Shown one piece after another: positions 25,366-35,436 of a stretch of DNA of 64,000 bases (the stretch's first letter is position 1; every line of letters starts with the position of its first letter). The translations under genes and the position numbers were made by a program. Location of the stretch: NCBI RefSeq assembly GCF_030435805.1, contig NC_081293.1:196467546-196531545 (forward strand), written 5' to 3'. The notes under the pieces are model-generated. The model saw nothing but the letters and a program-made list of their open reading frames with translations, had not been told where the DNA came from and did no database searches. The DNA is from Mustela lutreola. Taxonomy: Eukaryota; Chordata; Mammalia; Carnivora; Mustelidae.

Positions 25366-28300
25366 ATGTTGCCAGTAGAAAAACCCAGGAAGCCCCACAA
25401 GAGACGTACACGTTCAGGTTCAGCGGGCCAGGAGCCGCCTCTCTGTGCCGACTCCTCCGTGACTGGACCCAGGAGCCCAGCGGCTCCCCCGACTTCTCCT
25501 GACTCCGAGTTTCACACCAGAGTTACCAGTACCGCTCACGGACTTGGCTGGGGTGCTGTGGGGCGCCTGCTGGAGACGGAGGTTAAGCTAGAGTTTGTAG
25601 ATACAGAAGAGAGGGCTGTGAGTGGCCATAGGAGAACTGGGTCCTCTGTCTCCCCGAAAGGAAGCGGACAGGATCGGCCTCCACAGAGGAAGAGATCTCA
25701 TCCTCTCCCCGCTTCCTCGTCGGTCCCGTCACGTGACCAGGTGTTCCTGGGAGAGCAGGAAGAAGGCACCCCAGGCCTCCATGTCTACAGCGAGAAGAGA
25801 AAATCCTGCTCCCGGGGGAGCCCCGACCTTCACGCCGCAGCCTCCCGCGCGAAGTGCCTGGCCAGCCCTGAGTGGAATAAGCCAAAGGGAGACTCTGGCC
25901 TCTCTAACCTCAAATGTGTGCTTGGGCAGGAGCCCCCTGGGCAGCCTGAGAAGAAGGCGTCCAAACCGAAGGTGCGCGGACAGAGAGAGGACGGGGAGCC
26001 CACACTAAAGAAGTCGAGAGACCCAGTGCTCAGCCTGGGCCAGTCCCCCGCGGCCACAGCGCCGGTCCAGGCGGCCGGTCTGGACAGGTCCGAGGTGGGC
26101 CAGCCCCGTGAGAGCGAGAAGGTGAAGCAGGCTGACGTCCTCATAGCCCATCTGGCCAGGGAGGTGCGCCGCCTCAGGAGGTGGAAGAAGAGGCATTTGC
26201 TCGCTGCTGTCGGGGAACCATCGTCCCTGGAGAGCCTCCAGAAGCCGCCGTGCCTGAAGAAGCTGGTCAGAATTCTGAAGGCAGAGACCAAGGGCTGGGA
26301 TTTCCCCAGGCATTCCCCCGGCGGCCTGGACACTGCGGGGCAGAAGCCAGTGTCCGACATCAGACGGTTGTTCACTGCGGACTGCAAGAATGTCTGCCAC
26401 GTCACGTGCCCTCGCTGTCATGCTAGCGTCCCACAGGGCAGATGGAAGGGCCATTTCCAAACCTCGGGCCTGCTCCGTCACTTGGTGGGTAAGCACGGGC
26501 TGGAGAGAGCGAGGAGGCCAGCCGCCGCCAGCCCAGGGGAGAAAGGGGAAGGGACCGAGGAGAAAAAGCGCAAGGGCCTGCCCGCCAGTGCCAAAGGGCT
26601 CCCGTCAGCAGGACACGGCCCCAGTGCCTCCACTTCAGGAGACAGTGGCCAGCAGCTGGCCCCGGGCAGGCCTGAGCCACTGTTCCTGGCTCCACCCCTC
26701 TTGCCTGCTTCCACCAAAGATGAACCTGCTGCTCTCCCGCTAGCGGTCGTGGAGGGCCAGGGAGGCCCCTGCACCCCCAGCCTGCCCCGAGCCCAGGCCT
26801 GGAACTTGGGCATCGCAGAGCTGCTCTGTAGCCTGGCCTTGCCGCTCTCCTTTGTTTCGGCCCCGCCTTTCAGAAGGTTTATGGCCCAGGTGGACCCTTG
26901 CTACCACGTGCCGCCTCCAGCCTTCTTCTCCGATACGGCGCTGCCTCTGCTGCACACGGCCGTGGGCGAGCAGGTGTGTCGGGAGATGCGGCTGGCCGAG
27001 GGCGGCTGCGTCCACCTCACTGTGTCCACGGCAGCCCGGGACTCTGCTGTGGACTACGTGGCCGTCACTGCCCACTGGGGGGCAATACGTCCAGGCAGTC
27101 GGCAGGGGGCGTCGGAGAGCCCCAGGAAGCAAGCTGTGCTCTGGGTTCGAGGCCTGTCCCAGGAGAGCACCGCGGAGGAGAGGCAGCGGGAGCTGTGGGA
27201 GCAGGTCAGCCTGTGGCTCAGCCGCACCTCCCTGCAGCCGGGCTTCCTGGTATCAGGCAGCTGCCTCAGCCTGGAGCAGGCCGTGAGGACGGAGGGCTAC
27301 ACCCACCTCCCCTGCTTTGCCCACTGCCTCGACTCCCTGGTGACAAACTTCCTGTGTCACCATCAAAGCGTCCAGATCATCCTGGGGACGGTCAGGGCCA
27401 TCTGCAGTCACTTCCAAGGCTCCGCCAGGGCCCGGCAGCTGCTCACACAGCTGCAGCGGCGGTGCGGCCTCCCGGCCCAGCAGCCCTTTTGGGAGCTCTC
27501 AGACCACTGGGTGTCTGCCTTCCGCCTGATGGAGTGGCTGGTGGGGCAGCAGCGGCCGCTGCGGGAGTACGAGGAGGAGCACCAGCTGGGCAAGGCCAGC
27601 TCGGCCCTGTCGGCCGTGTTCTGGAGCCTGACGGACAGTCTCGTCACGCTTCTACGGCCCTTCCAGGTGGCAGTTCGGGAGGCGAGCGCGGCTCGGGCTT
27701 CTCTGAGCCAGGTGCTGCCACAGCTCCGCTTCCTGCACATCTTCATGGAGCAGGTGCCCCAGCACTTCGAGGAGCAGGGCGGCGTGGAAGTGGGGGCCGC
27801 CGTGCGGCTGGCCAAGGGCCTGGCCCTGCAGCTCACCACAGACCAGCAGCTCAACGAGCTCTTCCACCGCAAGGAGTTCGTGCTGGCAACCCTTCTCGAC
27901 CCCCGCTTCAAGGGCCGGATCGAGGCCATCCTGCCCACAGGGGCCGACATTGACCACTGGAAGCAAGTTCTCGTGTACAAGGTGAAGGAGATTATGGTGT
28001 CTGAACACCCCTTGCCTCCCTCGCCCTCCCCGCACGGCCCCCAGACCACGCATGCAGGCGCTACCCTGCGCGGTGGGGGAGCCAGAAGCCTTGGGGCCGA
28101 GGAGAGGGGCCAAAAAGAGCCCGCGGGGAGAAGCGGCTCTGGGTCTCTGCTGCTGGGCCGGAGGGAGAGGAGCTTGCTGGAGCAGCTGGAGAGTGTGGGG
28201 CTGCTGGCGTCCGAGAGAAGCGGTGCCTCCCTTGCCACTGAGAGCCACCTGGCCAGCATCATCGTCAAGAAGTACCTGCGTGAGAATGAGACGATCGGCG

Positions 28301-28611
28301 CCCAGGAGGACCCGCTGATCTACTGGGAGAAGAGGCAGGAGGTCTGGCCGGCCCTGGCAAGACTGGCAACTGTCTATCTGTCCTGTCCCCCAACAGGGGC
28401 CTTCTCTGGAAGTGTCTGTGCCTCCCTGGGCAGCCGTGCTCTGGTGCAGCACAGCACCCCTCTCCCAGTGGGGACCGTCGAGCGTCTCCTCTTCCTGAAG
28501 ACCAACCTGGAGAATTTCCCCAACTACACCGCCCCTCCCCCCCTCTTCCCCCAGGAAGGCCTGGCCGAGGGGGACGAGGCCGGCGAGGCCGACCTCTGCC
28601 TGATTGTCTGA
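25366..28611 (+). CDS. ZBED6CL: ZBED6CL: full-length hAT-transposase-derived BED-finger protein (1081 aa)
   Basis: A single uninterrupted coding exon lies inside the LRRC61 intron on the same strand. The frame could open at 25306, but that stretch spans the acceptor tttgcag ending at 25327. The ATG at 25366, with A at -3, is therefore the likely start (MLPVEKPRKPHKRR). Residues 1-335 are basic, low-complexity and probably disordered. A BED-type zinc finger follows with C348, C351, H372 and H377 (CPRC then RHLVGKH). The middle resembles the catalytic-body fold of hAT transposases, with a CFAHCLDSLV motif and LATLLDPRFKG. Residues 981-1061 form the hAT C-terminal dimerisation region, starting EDPLIYWEKRQEVWP and ending VERLLFLKTNLENF. 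The family (ZBED) consists of domesticated hAT transposases acting as nuclear DNA-binding regulators. Target genes are unknown. From memory, human ZBED6CL is a C-terminal remnant of about 236 aa. The name follows synteny and family features. Confidence 0.85.
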   Translation: MLPVEKPRKPHKRRTRSGSAGQEPPLCADSSVTGPRSPAAPPTSPDSEFHTRVTSTAHGLGWGAVGRLLETEVKLEFVDTEERAVSGHRRTGSSVSPKGSGQDRPPQRKRSHPLPASSSVPSRDQVFLGEQEEGTPGLHVYSEKRKSCSRGSPDLHAAASRAKCLASPEWNKPKGDSGLSNLKCVLGQEPPGQPEKKASKPKVRGQREDGEPTLKKSRDPVLSLGQSPAATAPVQAAGLDRSEVGQPRESEKVKQADVLIAHLAREVRRLRRWKKRHLLAAVGEPSSLESLQKPPCLKKLVRILKAETKGWDFPRHSPGGLDTAGQKPVSDIRRLFTADCKNVCHVTCPRCHASVPQGRWKGHFQTSGLLRHLVGKHGLERARRPAAASPGEKGEGTEEKKRKGLPASAKGLPSAGHGPSASTSGDSGQQLAPGRPEPLFLAPPLLPASTKDEPAALPLAVVEGQGGPCTPSLPRAQAWNLGIAELLCSLALPLSFVSAPPFRRFMAQVDPCYHVPPPAFFSDTALPLLHTAVGEQVCREMRLAEGGCVHLTVSTAARDSAVDYVAVTAHWGAIRPGSRQGASESPRKQAVLWVRGLSQESTAEERQRELWEQVSLWLSRTSLQPGFLVSGSCLSLEQAVRTEGYTHLPCFAHCLDSLVTNFLCHHQSVQIILGTVRAICSHFQGSARARQLLTQLQRRCGLPAQQPFWELSDHWVSAFRLMEWLVGQQRPLREYEEEHQLGKASSALSAVFWSLTDSLVTLLRPFQVAVREASAARASLSQVLPQLRFLHIFMEQVPQHFEEQGGVEVGAAVRLAKGLALQLTTDQQLNELFHRKEFVLATLLDPRFKGRIEAILPTGADIDHWKQVLVYKVKEIMVSEHPLPPSPSPHGPQTTHAGATLRGGGARSLGAEERGQKEPAGRSGSGSLLLGRRERSLLEQLESVGLLASERSGASLATESHLASIIVKKYLRENETIGAQEDPLIYWEKRQEVWPALARLATVYLSCPPTGAFSGSVCASLGSRALVQHSTPLPVGTVERLLFLKTNLENFPNYTAPPPLFPQEGLAEGDEAGEADLCLIV

Positions 28612-29925
28612 AAGTCCGCCTGCAGGAGAGCTCTGCCCGAGCTCGGAGGGGAGAGCACACCCAGCACTCCAGGCTGTTCGACGGGGGTGTCTGGAAGGAG
28701 TGGGGACAGCCTGTCGTTTCCTGACAGGTTGCCTATTGCCTCCAGGGAGATGTTTTCCGTCCAGCCGTCACTCAATTTGTTTCCAGCAGTTTGGGCGTAG
28801 AAGAGGTCACATCTGTCAGGAGGTAACTGTAAATCATCCTGTGCTCTAAGCCTCAGTGCGGTTTGCCATGTGTGTGGGCAGTGAGGGCCCGTGCAGCTTG
28901 TCTCTGTACGTCACATGCCCTTAAGGGCTCTGCCTTCTCAAACAGCGACCAGGGACGAGAAGAGGCCTGGGTGCTGGCAGGTGGGAAATCTCAGCCAGCG
29001 AGGCCAAGTAAGCTAGGCAGCCTTTTCCGCAGTTGGCTTTTGCTGTAGAAGAAAGAAGCGTGTGCTACAGTAGCCGTGTTAAGAGGGAAGCTTATGCACA
29101 CACGCACACACCCGTCTTCTCGGGGTCGGTACTTCCTTGTGGATCCCAGAGTGGCCAGAGCATCCCTGCCGATGGGACTGTCCAGCCAGGAGAGCTGATG
29201 GAACCGTGGTTGGTTTCCAGACTGCTGGAGGCCCTGGGGTTTCTTCCTTGCCTCAGTGAAAGCGGTCTCAGGAAGAGCTCCATGGCTGTCCAGGCTCTTC
29301 TGTAGCTTCGTTTATGCCTCCCCCCCGCCCCCTGCAGCACCCACACCTCCCTGTCTCCCCGGTCACTTTGCCAAGTGCAAACCCTTCGCCTGGAAGCAAG
29401 GAGAGATGCATATGAGACCCACCAGAGCCAGACAGCCCAGAGGACCTGCAGGGCAGGGTCGGAGCTGGTGGGGTCAGGTGAGGAGAGACGGAAAGGGAGA
29501 GGCCGGAGGATCAGGGCAGGCCTGTCACCATGATGCGAGCCAGGCTCTCCTTAGGTGCTCGGGTGCCGGAAGGGTGGCAGAGGGAAGATCGGTAGGCAGA
29601 GGTGGGGCAAGGCCCTTGCAGCCCAACTTGCTCTTGGGCCCTGGCTGTGGGGACCAGCCCGGGACGCCTGTCCCCTCGCCTCCCTTGGAAGGGTCGACAG
29701 TCCTGCGTCTCTATGAGTCATTCACAATAGGACATTCGGAAGTCACCGAGGATGTAAGGAAGCGAGCAGGAAAAATTAACCAGGATCCTTTCACTCAGAC
29801 AGGCTTGCTAAGAACCGGACATACTTCTTCTTTTAATCTTGGGAGCGTATCCTCTGTCCTGTTGACTATATTGTAATTTCGTAATTACTGCATTTTGTTT
29901 CTTAAATAAAGCTTTGTAAGATCAT
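28612..29925 (+). other. ZBED6CL 3' UTR with poly(A) signal
   Basis: Non-coding sequence from the stop codon to an AATAAA at 29905-29910, which is followed by a T/GT-rich stretch (gctttgtaagatcatgttta). This is the likely ZBED6CL transcript end. Confidence 0.6.
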
Positions 29926-30411
29926 GTTTAGTGGTCGGAGTAGCGTGATTTAAAGTCTGGCCTCTGCCCTCACCCCCCAGAGCTGTTCTAGACCCCCCTG
30001 GGCAGGAGGTGAGGCTCATCTTGGGTGGGGGGGGCGGGCTATGGCTGCACCTCTTCGCATCCCCAACTCTGTCAAGTGCAGCTGGTGGTGGGATCAGAGT
30101 GGGGCCTTGGGCTCTCCCCGTGGCTCTGAGACACGCGGCGTCCCAGCTCTCTCTCTAATTCTGACTCGGTAGCCGGGGTGGGGGCAGGAATGTGAGGGGC
30201 CCTAAAGTCACCGGCGGTGGGGGAGCGGGCATGTTGCTCCTGGTCCCCTGAGCTCTTCCTGCTGTGGAGTCCCTGCGCCGGCTTTGCAGTGTTGGCCGGT
30301 GAGGAGGGCGAGGCGGCGGGCTTGGCAGCACGTGGGAGTCGGGGAGTGGAAGAGGGTGCCGGAGAAGCTGGCTGGGCCCAAGCAGTAGCTCTTGGGGTGG
30401 GGGTGGGGGGA

Positions 30412-30580
30412 TGCAGTTTTGCCCCCAGGGGACATTCGTCAATGTTTGGAGACATTTGAGTGTCATGGCTTGTTGGTGGCCTTGCTACTGTCCTCTTGTG
30501 GGTGGCAGACGGGTGCTGCCGAGCATTCTAGAAGGCACAGGATAACCCGTGCAACCAAGACAAACCTGCCTTTGAGCGGC
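30412..30580 (-). mobile_element. MER5A-like hAT-Charlie relic, reverse
   Basis: cagttttgcccccaggggac, tcaatgtttggagacatttg and gagcattctagaaggcacag are MER5A blocks in reverse order. Confidence 0.7.
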
Positions 30581-32949
30581 CAAGGAGATAGGGGGCCCTG
30601 ATCTGCACTGTGCGTGGGGGAGGCGCACGGCCAGAGGAAGGCTCTCGAGGGTCTCCGCAACAGCCGGTGACGGAGCACTAGAGGCTGCTCCACGTCGGCC
30701 AGCTCTCCCCGAGACACAGCCCTGGCCGGCCCCAGCCAGTTCGTGGATGTCATTTTCCGGCCCACTCCCTAGGGAGGTAAAGTGAGACTCAGCGAAGGCA
30801 GCCCTGAACAAGGGAAGACGCGTCCCAAGGAAAGCCGAGCGTCCGCTGTGCCTTCGTCACAGTCTCGTCTATGTGACCGAGCCCTGCTGGCAGACACACG
30901 TGGGACCAGGAGCTTCTGTGCACTCCTTTCCAGGGTGGGACCAGGACAGGAGGACTCCGGTTCTCTCGAGAGGAGCACGAAAGAAGCCGAGTGTGGAGGA
31001 GCCGTCCACCCGGCGGGGCCTGCCCTGTGCTGCCGGCTCGGGTGGGAGCTGGGTGTGCGCGGTGGGGTGGGCGCTTGGTCGCGCCCGCACCGGCCTGCTT
31101 GAGGTGTGCAGATGGCGGGTAAGGTGGGAGCGGGGCGGAGCAGAGGTCCATTGGCTGGCGGATCTGTGTTTCACCTCGGTGACTGCAGTGCTGTCCCCGG
31201 CGAGCGCTCGGACGGGAGGTTGCACCCGGCCAGGTGGGGATGTGGGGTGGGGAAGACCCGATCCCCAGCAAATGTGCTCTTGGCTCGTCTGTTTCCTCTG
31301 CTGCAAAAAGTGTTCTTCCCAGTTGTAATGTGGGGAGCACGCACAGTTCCCCCCATCACGGCCCACCCTCTCCCCCCCCAACTGCCCACCCTTCTGGTCC
31401 CCTTGCCCTTTCCCACACGTGGCCACCTCCGCCCAAACTGTCCCTGAGGTCCCTGAGCCGGTTCCTCTGGGCAGCGCTCCGTGACCGTAGTGCGCGGGCT
31501 GTGGGCTTGCCACGGCCCGGCGCTGCTCCACCCAGCGATCTTGTCCCGCTCCAGTGGGCATTTTCACACTGTCCCTCGCTGTGTCCTCGCCTGCCTCCCT
31601 CTGGCTGCTTGTCGGCGCCCCCCTTTCAGCCTCATAAAGTTTGGTGTCCTCTCCATGCTGGCTCATGGCTGCTCCTTTTCACGGGATGCCAGGGTCTTCT
31701 GACCACTTTCGCCCCCAAAATAGCATGTGGCTGGGGAGGCTCTGCATCGCCCTGGAGAGAGGCGTGCAAACACTTAAAGAGATCTGTGTTCCCCGAAGAG
31801 GCTGGCCCAGTGCGTCACCCACTCCCACTGGGCACCTCCGCAGGTGACGCTGAATCCCTTCAGCCAAGAGCACCAGACGCCTCCTTGGCCCGATGCCCAC
31901 GGTCACCTCAGCTGGATGTTGTCTTGCCCCCCTGCCTGTCCTGTGTGTCCCACACACATCCAGTAACGTGACTGGGTCCCTGGACTCCAGAGAGCGCCCC
32001 TCTGCAGCTCTCACTACCTTCGGTGCGGTCCGTGTGTCTCTGCATTTACAGTTCCAGTGCCCAGTGTCCGCCTTGCGCCCCCTCCCCCCAGCCGCCGCCA
32101 CTGGCAGCAGTTTCTACCCCCGCTCGCTACTTCCAAGCCGCAGCAGATCCCGTTTAAACACAGTGACCCAGACTTCTTAGTGGATGTCTCACATCGCTTT
32201 TGGGAAGAAATGAAGGGCTGTTGCACACTAGAGGGGAGCTAGGTTAGGACATGGGGACCCCCTTCTCAGAGATGGGGGAGGGGGCCGAGGGAGGGGGAGG
32301 AAATCTGGGCGTGGATTCCTTGGAGAAGGAAGTAAAAAGTGGTGTGGATTACATAAATGCAGGCTTGGGACTCTCTGATACCCTGGAGCCCAGGTTTTAT
32401 AAACAGCAGGAGTGGACGGCCCCATGGTTCTTTGCGTCACCCTGCCTGGCCCAAGCCTGGCCAGAGTCGGCAGGGCTGGGAGGCTGCCACTTGGCGCAGA
32501 GGTGCCTTCTTGTTTTCCTCTCTGCTGAAACCTTGACCCTTCTGTGGGCGGCGCTGCTGCTGTCTTTCCCCCAGGCCTCCGGCCTCGCACTAGCACCTGG
32601 CTTCATGCCGCCCCACAGCCACTGGTGCCTGGAAGGGCCCTCCCTCCCCTGCCTTTCTGGAACCTAGGTGCTAGCCAGGTCCTTCCCTCCAGCACGCACG
32701 GCTTCTTTGCCTGGCCTTGGGCCCTGCTTGCCTTCTCTGGTAACCCGAGCTGTGCTGCCTGGCACACAGGGACTGTCGCCCTTCTGTTGGTGCCAGAGCA
32801 AAGAGCTGCTGTGGCAGGAGCTGGGGTCGAGGGTGGGCAGCGGCGGCCTCGGGACTGCCCGTGCTGCCCCCTCCGCTGGGGGCCTTTGCTGGCCCTTCCC
32901 TCCCTCCTTGACCTCAGTCTCCCCACCTTGCGCAGAGAGCTGAGCCTCC

Positions 32950-33270
32950 AGGTCCCCCGACCTCAAGCAGAGGATACAAGTTGGCCCACACAATCTGGAT
33001 ACCATTTTGAATTCATTGCTCATGTTAAAAAAACATTGAGTGGAGAACATGTTTGAGAGAACAAGTGAGGCCCAGTGTGCTGTCTTTTGCATCTGCATGT
33101 GGAAGGAAACAGAAGAGGTTGTTGATGGTGGTGACCTGTTAGCTCTTCAGGAATTCATTGAAATGGTTAAAAAGAAATACCTTATAATTGATAAGGAGAG
33201 ATCATGAGCAGGTACTGAAAAAGGAAAAGGAAGAGATTTTGCCTCCGGTCCGGATACAGAAAACGGGAAG
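32950..33270 (+). pseudogene. Unidentified coding-like fragment (possible processed pseudogene)
   Basis: The stretch is much more AT-rich than its surroundings. Broken frames read like protein: SGYHFEFIAHVKKTLSGEHV, then VVDGGDLLALQEFIEMVKKK, then EQVLKKEKEEILPP in a shifted frame. The composition and frame changes suggest a fragment of a retrocopied gene. I cannot name the parent. No poly(A) tail or target-site duplication was seen. Confidence 0.35.
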
Positions 33271-33612
33271 AATTAGTCCGTGGCCCGCGCCCGGAATGCC
33301 ATCCAGTGTGGCCATTGTCGTTGGATCCTGTCTGGGGCCCCTTCTACCCCGGAGGGCTCTGTGTCCTCAGGCAGGCCTGGCCTGTGTCTGCGGGCTCCGG
33401 AGGGGCTCAGGGGAGGCTTATGGTGTGATTGTTTCCCCATAGGACCCCGCTGGCCCTCGAGCAGGGCTGTCGGAAGCGGGCCTCCGGCGCTGGCCCAGGC
33501 GGAGTGGATGGTGCCTTTTGCAGGGCGAGCCGTCAGCCAACCCCCCCGTGGCATCCGCGTCCCCGTGTCAGAGCCGTCGGAGCCCAGGCCTCCCCCCGAC
33601 TGACTTCATCCG

Positions 33613-34392
33613 ATGGAGTCGCAGGGTGAGAAGCCGGCAGAGGCCGACGGGGTGCGCGTCACACCCCAGCTGCTCAAGTCTCGCTCGGGTGAGTTCGCGC
33701 TGGAGTCCATCCTGCTGCTGAAGCTTCGGGGCCTGGGGCTGGTGGACCTGGGCTGCCTGGGGGAGTGCCTGGGGCTCGAGTGGCTGGACCTGTCGGGCAA
33801 CGCGCTCACGCAGCTGGGCCCGCTGGCCTCCTTGCGCCAGCTGCTGGTGCTCAACGTGGCCGACAACCGGCTGACGGCGCTCGAGCCGCTGGCCGCCTGC
33901 GAGAACCTGCAGAGCCTTAATGCCGCGGGCAACCTGCTGGCCACCCCCGGCCAGCTGCAGTGTCTGGCTGGCCTGCGGGGCCTCGAGTACCTGCGGCTGC
34001 GGGACCCCCTGGCCCGGCTCAGCAACCCGCTGTGCAGCAGCCCCTCGTACTGGGCGGCCGTCCGAGAGCTGCTCCCTGGCCTCAAGGTCATCGACGGTGA
34101 GCGCGTGACAGGCCGGGGCAGCGAGTTCTACCAGCTATGCCGGGACCTGGATAGCTCCCTGCGCCCCAGCCCCAGCCCCGGCCCCGGGGCCACCGAGGCC
34201 CAGCCCTGGGTGGAGCCAGGCTACTGGGAGTCTTGGCCCCCCCAGAGCAGCTCCATCCTGGAGGAGGCCTGCCGCCAGTTCCAGCACACCCTGCAGGAGT
34301 GCCACGACCTGGACCGCCAGGCCCGCGACAGCCTGGCCCAGGCCGAACGGGCGCTCAGCCCTGCCGGCACTACCTCGTCCTTCGTGTTTTGA
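33613..34392 (+). CDS. LRRC61: Leucine-rich repeat-containing protein 61 (259 aa)
   Basis: A single coding exon follows the acceptor at 33442 and leaves 170 nt of 5' UTR in the same exon. The product is 259 aa, equal in length to human LRRC61 and highly similar throughout. After a short N-terminus, four leucine-rich repeats are visible at about residues 33-54, 55-76 (LEWLDLSGNAL), 77-98 (LLVLNVADNRL) and 99-120 (LQSLNAAGNLL). A cap with LEYLRLRDPLARLSNPL and LPGLKVIDGERV runs to about residue 165. The tail is proline-rich, then acidic and coiled-coil-like, ending SSFVF. The fold suggests a protein-interaction adaptor. No enzymatic motif is present and I know of no settled function. It is transcribed toward RARRES2. 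Confidence 0.95.
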   Translation: MESQGEKPAEADGVRVTPQLLKSRSGEFALESILLLKLRGLGLVDLGCLGECLGLEWLDLSGNALTQLGPLASLRQLLVLNVADNRLTALEPLAACENLQSLNAAGNLLATPGQLQCLAGLRGLEYLRLRDPLARLSNPLCSSPSYWAAVRELLPGLKVIDGERVTGRGSEFYQLCRDLDSSLRPSPSPGPGATEAQPWVEPGYWESWPPQSSSILEEACRQFQHTLQECHDLDRQARDSLAQAERALSPAGTTSSFVF

Positions 34393-34908
34393 GTGTGTCT
34401 GCAGTCTGTGGCAGCTGGGCTCACTGTGGCCTGGCTGCCCGCCTCTGCCCCCCTGCAGTGCCGGCTCTCTGTTTCCTAAGAGCAGCCCCCCGCTTCTCCT
34501 TCGGGAAGATTCCACAACCTTCCTGCACATATTTCAAGGGCGCACCTCCCCCGTGGCCTCTTGCAGGGGTAGGGGCCCTGTTCCAGGGGCACGCCCGGCA
34601 TGAGGCCGTCCCGCCACCTCCACCGTGAGCCTTGGGAGGAGGCCTCTGGAGGAGATGGTCTACAGCCGCAGCCACCCCTGGCCGGAGGCTCAGTGGGAGA
34701 GAGTTGTTTCCTCCTAAAGCTAGACATGAGAAAGGCAGGGAGGGGGTGCGCGCTGGCCCAGCTGGTCCTGGGAGACGAGGTGGCGGAGCCCCAAAGGCGG
34801 CCTTCGCCCACCTTCCGACATTGCCTGTCCCGGTGACCCCCTGCTGTAGTGGCTCATCCTGTGTCACTGTGGAGCCCTCACTGCCTGTTCTCACCCACGC
34901 GGATCCCT

Positions 34909-34914
34909 ATTAAA
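34909..34914 (+). terminator. LRRC61 polyadenylation signal (ATTAAA)
   Basis: ATTAAA lies about 520 nt after the stop, followed by a CA site and a TGTCATTTTCTGTGGGTG-type GU-rich element. No other canonical signal was seen closer to the stop. Confidence 0.7.
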
Positions 34915-35124
34915 TCTCTCTATTCTGATAAGCACCATTGCCTGTCATTTTCTGTGGGTGAGCTTTGCTTTCCTGAGCACGAGCACCCGAAGGCAAGACG
35001 AGGTCTCTGTGGCCCCTGGTCTCTCCTGCTGCCCCGGCTCTGCTGCTCCTGCGAGACCTTACTCCTACCGCCGAGCTCAGGGGAAGGGGGCATGCGAGAG
35101 GACAGAACGAGTCTGGGAGAGCAG

Positions 35125-35130
35125 TTTATT
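35125..35130 (-). terminator. RARRES2 polyadenylation signal (AATAAA on minus strand)
   Basis: TTTATT on the plus strand reads AATAAA on the minus strand and is followed by CTGCTCTCCCAG, as I recall for the human RARRES2 3' end. A ctctttccctctag acceptor at 35230 suggests a separate non-coding last exon of about 35105-35229. Confidence 0.75.
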
Positions 35131-35436
35131 GGCTCGGGGATAATGGGCTCGTACTCCCTGGGCTCGGGGACGGCAGGTTGGCGTTGCACTGGTCAGCTCC
35201 TGCAGCTGTCCGGGAAGCGGGACAGAATTCTAGAGGGAAAGAGAAAGAAACCCGAGTTTTTGGGTGTGAGGGAGGCTGTTTGGGCCAGTCCAAGCTCTTT
35301 TCCCAGACTCTGAATCCTTCCCCTACCGCTGCCCTCAGCCCCACACCGGCCCAGTCTCCAGCCCCAAACACATGAGCGCTGTCCCAGCTCAGTTCTGTCC
35401 CCCCCGTCGTGGGCACCTACCATCTACCGTCGGGCC

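Larger units (their letters stand above)
29926..33442 (+). other. LRRC61 intron downstream of ZBED6CL
   Basis: It contains a reverse MER5A copy and a coding-like unidentified fragment near 32950-33270. It ends with the acceptor gattgtttccccatag at 33442. No other gene was recognised. Confidence 0.55.

Noticed and set aside
26898-27953. 351-codon plus-strand frame
   Set aside because: An alternate frame inside ZBED6CL, rich in Gly/Ala/Pro with no domain.
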